Of a stretch of DNA of 64,000 bases, positions 21,532-33,699 are shown in pieces. This DNA is from Pyrenula massariospora (lineage: Eukaryota; Ascomycota; Eurotiomycetes; Pyrenulales; Pyrenulaceae). Positions within the stretch are counted from its first letter, which is position 1; every line of letters begins with the position of its first letter. The stretch is from positions 1,612,001 through 1,676,000 of the forward strand of contig JAGFMI010000005.1 of assembly GCA_021030905.1 (NCBI GenBank), read 5' to 3'. The notes under the pieces are model-generated. The model was not told where the DNA came from, ran no database searches, and saw only the letters and a list, made by a program, of their open reading frames with translations. A program made the position numbers and the translations under genes.

Positions 21532-23716
21532 CTAGCCCGAAGAAACGGGTGTATGCGGCTCATCATTCGTAAAACAATACATCCTAACCTCGCAATCCTC
21601 GCTTCCCGTACATATTCGGCTATCACTCAACCCCACACAGGTGACCGGCCCAGTATGGCCACCAAATGTTCGTTCGCATTTTCCCGTTCTCGGATCCCAA
21701 ATTTTAACCATCTTATCTTCGGAGCCAGAGACAACGCGGAGAGTATCAGCAGCAATAGTCCACACACCTTCGAGATGACCAAAGAACGTTCGAAGACAGC
21801 GTCCCGTTGTCGTATCCCAGAGGCGGATGGAATTGTCGAGGGCTGCACTAAGAATATATCTGGGAGGAAGGGGTCTGCTTTTGTCAAAAGGGGTTCGAAA
21901 AGACTCGTCAGCGGTGAAAGAAATTTCGTGAGAAAATGGTGGACTATGCGTGCCGTCGCTGGTTGGGCTGTCATTTTCGTTGGATACGTCTTCTTCGACA
22001 TCAATGTCAAAATCCGGCGGAAGCGTAACAATCTGCTGAACTTGTGCCACATGGCCTTCAAAAGTACGGATACAGGCCCTCCTTCCCAGGTCCCACAGTT
22101 TTAAATAGCAATCATCGGATGCTGAGATTAGTGTATTGGAAGCAACGTCTAACTTGACGGCGTTCACCCAATCCGTGTGGCCTGTCAAAGTGAAGACAGA
22201 TTTGTCGTCGAAGTTCCAGATTTTGATGGATCTATCAGAAGACCCTGACGCTAGTAGATTGTCCTGAAAATGAAGACCGATAACGCCTCCAGCGTGACCT
22301 TCTAAGGTCGAAAGGCATTCTCCGTCTTTGAGTCTCCACACTTTGATAGTGTGGTCCAAGCTGCCGCTGATGAGCTTTGTACCATCAAATTGGAGACACC
22401 TGATTCCTGATCGGTGGCCACGGAATGACCGAAGTTCTTTAGTGCTGTCTAGATCCCAGATTTTGATAGTTGCATCATACGACCCAGTGGCCAGGATCGT
22501 GTCCGAGAATTGCAGACACATTACGCCGTTGTCATGACCCTTGAATGTTTTCATCGAGCATCGGCCATATTTCCAGTTTAGTCCAACCTTGAACCTATCC
22601 TGGTAGACATCTTTCCAGGGTCTGGTCGTCCGAAAGCTTTCAATGTTGCTCGGCCGCTGGCAGAGCCGCGACGTATTTGTGATATGGGCTGCGCGATTAC
22701 TACCAACCTTTATTGATACTATGGAGGCGCTATTTCGGTCATTTGACGTATCGAGGATACCTTCATTTTTTGGGAGACCTTGCTCAAAGGCTTCCGGATT
22801 AGGCGTGATATTGGGCGACCATGCATTTAGGCCACGTCCTGTAGCACGAAGCTGAATCTGCCTCTTGGAGGCTCTGAGTCTTTCCTTTTCCAGAGATGGA
22901 AGGCCAAATCCACATTTGGTACATTTGCGTTCAATGTGCTGTTCACACATCTTGTGCCACACCACATCATCATCAGCGAGCTCTCGCCACCGCTGTGAGA
23001 CCTGGGCAGCTTTGCAGAGTGATGTAGTATCGAGATAGCAGAGAATCTTGAACGAGAGCTCAGGCGGCAATGCGGATAGGAAGTCGATGCGGATTAATTC
23101 CTTGACACTGGCGGACAGCAATGAGAGTTGAGGAAAGCAGCAGCCTGCAAGGATGCCTCGGAGCATCAGATTGCGATGTTTTGCCGGGGCGGCAGAGAAG
23201 AGCGACCAGACATGGGCGATACCTTGTCGGTCCTCTTCTGGGAGGGTATCAAGGTCCTAGAAGATGTTAGCTACTGCATGACTCCACCTCATAATGCTAA
23301 AATACCTTTTGCAGTTGGTCCATTGAGGGCTCGTCTGCTTGCCTCCGACATTTCAAGTCGGGATGATGCCGATAGCAATACTTCGAATTGGGATCTTTGC
23401 GGGCATCCGTCCGAGGTTTTCCCAATGGTGCATACTGCTCAGGGATATGTCTTGTGAGAAATGGCGCTACCGTCTGACCTGCTGCCATGACGGAACCTGA
23501 GACGGCGGACCATATTTCCTTCTCTTCAACACCGTTGTCTTCCTGTATCTGGTGTGGCCAGTCCGTGTCCCAATTTAAAGCATTGATTCCTTTGGGAATA
23601 TCGATCGCTCCGAGTTTTGATGACCGCCGTTTCTTCCTCGCCGGTTCCGGCAGATCATCTTCAAAGTCATGGAGGGTGAGAGACTGAGGGCTCAGAATAC
23701 GATCATCCCTTGCCAT
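21532..23716 (-). CDS. sconB: sulphur controller SconB/Met30, F-box WD40 protein, 711 aa
   Basis: Substrate-recognition subunit of an SCF ubiquitin ligase that represses sulphur assimilation by targeting the bZIP activator MetR/Met4. Exons are 23716-23306 and 23256-21532; the 49-bp intron starts GTATTT. Splicing joins [10 protein letters not shown] to [18 protein letters not shown], matching the conserved SconB segment. Order: N-terminal region with [19 protein letters not shown], a spacer with [20 protein letters not shown], the F-box (about 195-240; [18 protein letters not shown]), a Cys cluster ([12 protein letters not shown]), then seven WD40 repeats from about residue 370, each GH...WD-like, the fifth carrying an acidic insertion. 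Length and order fit the family. It diverges from atg17 with 674 bp between starts. Identification is firm. Confidence 0.96.
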
Positions 23717-24390
23717 GTTCGCTCCGATAAGCTGCGGATTGGGAATTTTTACCGCATCGAAGAGAAGGCGGGGAGAGTACGGCGTAGAGGAGGTAAATCG
23801 GATGGTTTGGAAGTGGGCATGGTATTTAGAGACGATTAGAAATGAACTGGGGGGAGTTTATACCTCCGACAAGATTCAGGGTTAGGTTTTGCAATCCCAG
23901 CAGTGTCGCACAAGATATGCTGTTGCGGGTGAGGTGATCGGAGGGCCAGATGTTGAAAGTGGTCGAGTGCGGCGAACGAAAGTCCCCCGCCGCCCGCGTT
24001 AGCGCCCGTTTCCGAGAATGACGTGCGATGGGCTGCGAAATGGTGCCATTTCGCATCCATTCATTCATTCTATTCTTTTCAACTCCTCTCGCCAGGCACC
24101 GACGGATATCCCATGGGCTGAAACTCTCCGGCCACCATCTATTATGCTCGAGGTGTATGCCGGAGCCTATTTTTGCCCACCAAAGCCCGCCACCGGTCGA
24201 CCGTTGGAGCCCGTCGCTAGACAACCCCGCCGTGCCTGGATCGAGACTGAACACCGTGAATATCCCACGGAGCCCTGCAATCTTGCCTGAACATACTCTC
24301 CTCCACCGACTTTCTCATGATCGCCAATTGAACACACGAAGCTCACATGGCCTGTGATACAAGGCTTTGATCCCGTCATTCGTACACGCG
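23717..24390. promoter_or_regulatory. divergent intergenic region, sconB / atg17
   Basis: 674 bp shared by two genes transcribed away from each other. It contains a short ATTC repeat (about 24056-24073) but no TATA box near either start, as expected for constitutively expressed genes. No uORF or extra gene is supported. Confidence 0.5.
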
Positions 24391-25839
24391 ATGGCATCAT
24401 CCGCTGCCTCTTCCTTCTCCCAACGAAATCTCACGTCTCCTGAGCCCCCAAAAGACTCCACTGACCTTCTAGTGTCTCACCTGGTCGCTGCTAAGAGAGC
24501 CTTGAATATCAGCCACCCGCAAGTGGTCCGTGCATCGGAAATCGTGAATGAAGCTCGTTCAGCTGTCGAATCAAGTGTGGTGTTCTCTGCTAGGACAAGC
24601 TTCGTACGTCGCAGAATAGGTTCACAACTTAAGATATTAAGAGGTGTACAATTCGAGGTCGAAGATGTCGCGCACAAGGCCCAGGGTGAATTCAATGCTG
24701 TCCTGAAAAGTCTCGACGCGGCCGATACAAAATTACAAAAGACACTGAATGAGCTGAAGGCAACCATCGTTGAAAAAGCTTTTCGGCCGGCGGAAGAGGA
24801 ACCTAGGTCACTACTCCATTTCATCGATGAGGAGCCTGTGGAGACCTTGAAGGATGCTTTGAAAGATAGCATAGATGAGACCAACGAAGCTAAACGCGTG
24901 GTGGACGAGAGCAATGCTGCATTTGAAGAGGAGCTGCAAACCATCAACAACGCTTTAGTCGATAAGCCTGCCGATTCACTGTCTTCCGAGTCAGACTTTA
25001 CGCCGCCCACACTTCGATCGCTGTTGCACGGAGCTGAAGGCCATGCAAAAGAGATTGCAGCATCCCTGGAAAGCTTAGTCAAACACTACGATCTATGCGT
25101 GTCCGCAGTCAAGCATACTGAAGGCGGTGGTGCTGCTGTGCGGAAAATCAGCGACGACCTCCCAGAAGGGGTCGATGTAGACCAACCAGACCCCGACGCA
25201 GCAGAAGCACCGCTTACTGATGATGAACGTCGGGAAATGCTGACGGTCATAGGGAATGATGCCTCTGAAGTCGAAGATGTCATTGCCGAGATCCAAGACC
25301 GTAGTGGCGACATGGAAGTCCTATTAAACCAAATAAACACCTTTAGGCAAAATCAAGCAGCGAGCCATGATCGTATCCATAAGGCATTTAGCCTTCTAGA
25401 GCATCTTAGCAATCGACTTCCAAATTACATTACTCAAGGGCAGATCTTCCTTTCAAAGTGGAGCGAGCAAAGAGCAAAAATCGAACAAGGCATGGCTGAG
25501 CTCGAAAACTTCCACGAAGTCTACGACAACTATTTTGAGGCTTACGATGGTCTCCTTATCGAAGTCGCTCGCCGCCGCGCCGTGCAGTCTCAGATGGATA
25601 AGATTATGCAGGAGGTTCAGGCGAAATTGCAGAAATTGCACGACGACGATCTAGATGCCAGGGAGGCTTTCAGACAGGATCAGGGCGATTATCTACCCTC
25701 CGACATCTGGCCTGGTCTGACCGATCCACCGATGAAGGTTCAATTTGAGAGAACTGATGAGCGTGAAGGCGGAAGCCTGCCAAATCTCAAGAGGAGTACC
25801 GTGGAGGGTGCACTGAGGAGGCTACAGAAGCGTAATTAG
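24391..25839 (+). CDS. atg17: autophagy protein Atg17, 482 aa
   Basis: Scaffold of the Atg1 kinase complex that organises the pre-autophagosomal structure on starvation. It is a single exon. The ATG at 24391 (cgcgATGgca) is chosen; the open frame reaches slightly further up without another ATG. Family landmarks: LLVSHLVAAKRAL, an N-terminal helix with VHRA-like spacing, LKILRGVQFEVEDVAH, the FNAVLKSLDAADTKLQ helix, LQTINNAL, SLVKHYDLCVSAVKHTEGG, and a C-terminal coiled coil around VARRRAVQSQMDKIMQEV. It ends with FRQDQGDYLPSDIWPGL, as in Atg17. It is almost entirely helical with long coiled coils, as expected for the crescent-shaped dimer. Length is normal (about 420-550 aa in fungi). Confidence 0.94.
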   Translation: MASSAASSFSQRNLTSPEPPKDSTDLLVSHLVAAKRALNISHPQVVRASEIVNEARSAVESSVVFSARTSFVRRRIGSQLKILRGVQFEVEDVAHKAQGEFNAVLKSLDAADTKLQKTLNELKATIVEKAFRPAEEEPRSLLHFIDEEPVETLKDALKDSIDETNEAKRVVDESNAAFEEELQTINNALVDKPADSLSSESDFTPPTLRSLLHGAEGHAKEIAASLESLVKHYDLCVSAVKHTEGGGAAVRKISDDLPEGVDVDQPDPDAAEAPLTDDERREMLTVIGNDASEVEDVIAEIQDRSGDMEVLLNQINTFRQNQAASHDRIHKAFSLLEHLSNRLPNYITQGQIFLSKWSEQRAKIEQGMAELENFHEVYDNYFEAYDGLLIEVARRRAVQSQMDKIMQEVQAKLQKLHDDDLDAREAFRQDQGDYLPSDIWPGLTDPPMKVQFERTDEREGGSLPNLKRSTVEGALRRLQKRN

Positions 25840-26302
25840 GGTGTTTGAATTTCGCTGTCAGACTACATCATTCCAGATTCGTTTCGGACGCCACTCTTTG
25901 AGCGGGATAATGCGACACGAAATCAAATCTAGCCAAGAGGGATTCAAAAGCTACCAAATCTAGGTTCTTCAAGTAAGTTATGTTCTTTCCTCCTTCCTTC
26001 CCGCATCACACATGATGACATCTCACAACACTTGAGATGATCCACCCTGTCGATGGTCCCACGAAGCCCTACTCTTTGTTGGAACCTCAACTCTGGTGTA
26101 TGAAATCCAAAGAGAGCACTGATCAATATTCCAAGACTGTCCTTCTGATTCACCCTGGTAGAGCTAAACTAAGGTCCAGTGTTTAGGCGCAGCATACCTC
26201 TTCACATATAGCTGCACACCTTTGTCATTTTCGAAGCTATACGCTGCATATTTTTCGCTCCTGCAAACCTTCTTCAAGCTTGCTCAAGTCTCACCGCTCC
26301 GG
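25840..26302. other. intergenic, nothing recognised
   Basis: Spacer downstream of atg17, AT-moderate, without a supported gene or repeat. It should include the atg17 3' untranslated region. Confidence 0.5.
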
Positions 26303-26992
26303 CTACTTGCGCGGGTCCTTCGAAGCATCCTCGCAATGCCGCACGGCAAATTTGTCAGCCACCTCAGCCATCTGACTGTCTTTCTTGCCTATGGTCGGAT
26401 TCCCGCCATTCCCTGCCGGACTCTCGCTCCTACCTCGCCCCTCGCTTCTCGGACCACTCCCGCCCATCTGAGCACCGCCAGGGAGCCACCGCGGCATGCG
26501 ATCCTCCACAGGACCAATATCGCCGAAGTTTTCACGGAAGAGCGATCGATGCTGTTGCGTGGTTACGAAATTATGTAGTGGGCTCGGTTGCTTGGGTGGA
26601 GCGCCGGAATGGTTTGTGAACGAGGCGCCGGGTTTTCGGAACGTCTGCTTGGGTGGCGCTGTGGGCTGGAGGGAGGTGGTGTTGAGGACTGTGAATGTCT
26701 GCTTGGGCGGAGCGGTGGGCTGTTGGGGCGGGGGAGCGGGTGGGTTTGGCGTTGGTGCGCGGCATTTTTCGGTGAGCCCCTTTGGTTGGGCGGAAAGGTT
26801 GGTAGGATGGGAGGGGGATTTGGAGAGGGCCATAGACGGGGTATATTCATTGTTTGAAAGATGGCTAGGCATTGCTGTTATTGGACGTGGGGTGAGAAAG
26901 AAAGCGAAGGGTGTCTGCGGACAAAGAATTGGCCATTTCGAACGGTGGGCTTTGTCCAAGATGGTTGAGGCATTGCTAGCTGCAGAGATCAT
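26303..26992 (-). CDS. hypothetical Pro/Gln/Lys-rich protein, 229 aa
   Basis: Unrecognised ORF whose first in-frame ATG is at 26992, only about 20 bp past the rio1 stop on the same strand. The N-terminus (ASNASTILDKAHRSKWPILC) is basic and weakly amphipathic, and could be a mitochondrial presequence. The middle is low-complexity with three spaced copies of a PPKQ motif, two of them within APTAPPKQTF-like units, and the C-terminus is Gly/Ser/Arg-rich. It may be a real lineage-specific gene sharing the rio1 3' region, or a chance ORF in repetitive GC-rich sequence; an opposing plus-strand ORF of similar length exists, which weakens the case. Transcription within rio1's 3' end would be unusual without its own promoter. 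Confidence 0.33.
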   Translation of the reverse strand: MISAASNASTILDKAHRSKWPILCPQTPFAFFLTPRPITAMPSHLSNNEYTPSMALSKSPSHPTNLSAQPKGLTEKCRAPTPNPPAPPPQQPTAPPKQTFTVLNTTSLQPTAPPKQTFRKPGASFTNHSGAPPKQPSPLHNFVTTQQHRSLFRENFGDIGPVEDRMPRWLPGGAQMGGSGPRSEGRGRSESPAGNGGNPTIGKKDSQMAEVADKFAVRHCEDASKDPRK

Positions 26993-27012
26993 TCCTAATG
27001 CGCATAATGTGG

Positions 27013-28689
27013 TCACTTCTTATGCCGCGCCGTCCGCTGGACCAGCTTCTTCTTCTCATGCTTCGGCATCTTCTTCGCCCGCTGCTCCCTCTTCTCCTCC
27101 TTGACCTTCTGCTTATGCTCCCTCTTCGCGTCTTTGTCTTGGAACCGCTTCCCTCGTGGAGGTTTGTTTGATCCTTCGCTCTCGCTGTCGCTGCTGTTGC
27201 CGTTTGTATGGCCTGATTCTGAATCTTGATCAGACGCGTTTTCGTCTTCATTTGAGGCTTGGTGTTCTGTCTGTGCGAGTAGGTCCTTGTACGCGGATCC
27301 ATCGCCGTCGCCTTGGTTCATCTTCTCCGCGTCTCGCTCGACGTCTTGCACCTCTTCGAGGGTCCGGGGGATGTGGCGTTGGCGGAAGACCTCTACGTCT
27401 GCTTCACCCGCTGTTTCGTCTAGTGCCTCTGCTTTCTCTTTTTCGGTCTCGATCTCCGCCTGCATTGTTTCGGTGTCAAAGGTGTCATCTTTGACTACAC
27501 GGCGAATGTATTCAAAGGATCGCTCCTCGCCCAGTGGCCGGACGCCCTTTCGCGCGAAGAAGCTGTTGATGTTCTTGATATCCATCCGCAGGAACTCGGA
27601 ACTTCGGAGGTGATTATCCTCGACGCTCTGACTGACGTCAATGATGCAGGGTTTATCTTGGTGGTACAGAATGTTGTACTCGCTCAGGTCGGCGTGCACC
27701 AACTTGCAAATTTGGTAGAGTTTACGCATGTAGGTTAAGATTGTAGAATAGATGGTCGACCATTTGCCTTCGGCATCTGGGTCTTCTATTTCAAGGTCTT
27801 TGAGACGTGGCGCGGAGACTCTATCCGAGTCGCCAAAGAACTCCATGACAAGAACATTCTGCCGCACGTCTATCGGTTCTGGGCAGGGAATGCCGGCGGC
27901 GTGAATTCGTTTGAGGTTCCTAAATTCTTTCAATGCCCACTCCTCGACGATGGCGCGATTACTCGTCTTGTCGTATCCAGTCCGGTACCGATGCTCACCG
28001 GTGACGTATTTATCGCGGTCTTTAAAGGTGAGGATGCTGGTCTTGTAGACTTTGATAGCGCGGGAGAGGACGGCATCGGTTCCTTCTGGGGTAGAGATGG
28101 CGTGGAAGACATGTGCTTCTTTTCCTGTGGAAATGATGCCGTCGATTTGAGAAACAACGTTACGGTTTACTAGCTTGCGAAGAATGGCGAGGGTGCGACG
28201 GTCTAATACTGAGGCGAGGGTGGCTCGATCGCTCTTTTCGAGACCTCTTGGGCCAGGTTTGGAGATTCCAGACTGAGCTGCGTCAAGCTTGAGGTTTTTT
28301 GCATGTTTTGAAAGAGATGTATCATTGTCGTCAACAAAAGCGAATGTATTCGCCGTGGGCTTCTGGGTGTTAGCTTTAGGGAAAGACGATCTTGGGGCGT
28401 TTGGATCAGAGGCCGCTGCATTGAGCCTTCTTTGCCTGTTGTAAGCCTTGGTGTAGTCTGTTGGGTTAGCGCTATTCAAATCCTCTTCTCCTACATCGCT
28501 TGCGAAATCTTCGCCCGAGGTAAGGTCACCAGGATCATCTGGTCCAGCAGGCGTTTTAGCATTAGGTATTGCTGGAACATCAGTAGAACCTTGTTCCACT
28601 TCTGGTAGAATGTATCCTCGATTTTCCTCATACTGATAAGTTGGAAGCTGGCCGTCAGCTATGCCATGAGCAGGAGTCTCGGAAGACAT
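27013..28689 (-). CDS. rio1: atypical serine/threonine kinase/ATPase Rio1, 558 aa
   Basis: Essential RIO-family ATPase/kinase that acts in the final cytoplasmic maturation of the 40S ribosomal subunit. It is a single exon with ATG at 28689. Domains: acidic, disordered N-terminus (1-150), RIO domain with the P-loop STGKEAHVFHA (187-197), catalytic Lys in RAIKVYKT, hinge VLVMEFFG, catalytic loop VHADLSEYNILYH (HAD at 332-334), and metal-binding DVSQSVE (351-357). SVEDNHLRSSEFLRMDIKN follows, as in Rio1 rather than Rio2; there is no winged-helix N-terminal domain. The C-terminal 100 residues alternate acidic and highly basic stretches (KREHKQKVKEEKREQRAKK), typical of fungal Rio1 and its nucleolar/nuclear shuttling. 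It diverges from smc3 with 432 bp between starts. Confidence 0.96.
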   Translation of the reverse strand: MSSETPAHGIADGQLPTYQYEENRGYILPEVEQGSTDVPAIPNAKTPAGPDDPGDLTSGEDFASDVGEEDLNSANPTDYTKAYNRQRRLNAAASDPNAPRSSFPKANTQKPTANTFAFVDDNDTSLSKHAKNLKLDAAQSGISKPGPRGLEKSDRATLASVLDRRTLAILRKLVNRNVVSQIDGIISTGKEAHVFHAISTPEGTDAVLSRAIKVYKTSILTFKDRDKYVTGEHRYRTGYDKTSNRAIVEEWALKEFRNLKRIHAAGIPCPEPIDVRQNVLVMEFFGDSDRVSAPRLKDLEIEDPDAEGKWSTIYSTILTYMRKLYQICKLVHADLSEYNILYHQDKPCIIDVSQSVEDNHLRSSEFLRMDIKNINSFFARKGVRPLGEERSFEYIRRVVKDDTFDTETMQAEIETEKEKAEALDETAGEADVEVFRQRHIPRTLEEVQDVERDAEKMNQGDGDGSAYKDLLAQTEHQASNEDENASDQDSESGHTNGNSSDSESEGSNKPPRGKRFQDKDAKREHKQKVKEEKREQRAKKMPKHEKKKLVQRTARHKK

Positions 28690-29121
28690 GGCGCTCTAAG
28701 TCCTGAAGAAAGAGCTGCAGTCTTCGTACAACTTTTCTAGCACGATTAACTTCTAGAATGCATGAACAAACTTCCTTGAGATGTCTCGATAGATTTTGTG
28801 AAGTAAAAAAGGGTTATGAATACCTGATTACTAAGTTCTGTGCGAGGCGAGACTTTTTGAGATTTGCATCCCACATAACACTCTCGGGTCAAACTGCTCT
28901 GTACGCTTATCATCACGTGATTCTACAGTATCTCGCCTCAACCTGCCCCAGTGAATCCCAGTCTTGTCGCGACTTCACGTTGGTTCGACGCGTCGCCCAT
29001 GCGCATCATGCGACATGGTAGTTACTCGAACTTGACTCGCTTCACCGCCATGACCTGATGCTGGTTAATCCAGTGCGTGATTGAACAATCTTCATCTCCA
29101 GACTTCCCGCGCGCCTTCAAG
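28690..29121. promoter_or_regulatory. divergent intergenic region, rio1 / smc3
   Basis: 432 bp between two essential genes transcribed away from each other; it must hold both promoters. No TATA box sits near either start. No extra gene is supported. Confidence 0.55.
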
Positions 29122-32905
<3,784 letters not shown>

Positions 32906-33699
32906 GGTAATTAAAAGGTCTCCACGGGTATAGGTATGTTTGTGGATGTAGTGACAGGGCAATGGCGATAAGGAATGAGCGAAGGTGTTTCTCGGAGGGC
33001 GTAATTTGTGGTGGTCGGTTTAATTAATACTTCACAGGTTGGTCGCTGGGCATTTTTTCTAATGAGAGACGGCAGGCTGCTTCGGGCACTGATTTACTTC
33101 AGGTTTGATACTTGAAAACAGTTAGCTGTAGATCTAATAGCCTCTAGCTTCGGCAAAACGTCGGCTATGGTTCTCGTGGAGGAGGGCTCGGAGGGGGTCG
33201 AAGGTCATACAAGGATGGTTTATCTTTACGACCAGAGTCTCATGCATCACAGAGTACTCACAATTCTTTCATTGAAAGTGGCACTTGTTGTGACATTCAT
33301 TGAACTCGATGGCGGCGAACAAAACCCGCACGATAGAAGCAGAAATTCTCTCACGACCGGTCTTAATTGGCTCATCATGATGTTGAACTTTTTAAACGTG
33401 CTCGAACGGATATTCGATGCTCATAGAAATAATAGTCGACGAAATAACCCTGGCGGCCTCTCTCCACTGTCTAGGATTGGGTAATTATTGATTTCAATGA
33501 GCCCTGATTCAAGACCAGGCCGGCGCCTGCGGTGTCAACAACTCTGCAGCCTAAGGAAGGTAAAGTGTGCCAAGAGCCGTCTTCACATTATTTTCCTGCT
33601 GCGATGTAAACTCACCCCTACTCATCATGCTAGTATCATGTTCACTTCATCTCTATTACGCATCTCCATTATCTAGTACCCAATTTTAAATCATTCGTT
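32906..33699. other. 794-bp intergenic, nothing firm
   Basis: Between smc3 and the large unnamed gene, both plus strand. A plus-strand frame at 33167-33484 has no domain or splice support. It should hold the smc3 3' end and the next promoter. Confidence 0.45.

Noticed and set aside
33167-33484. 105-codon plus-strand ORF after smc3
   Set aside because: No recognised motif; lies in the 3' region of smc3 and upstream of the next promoter.
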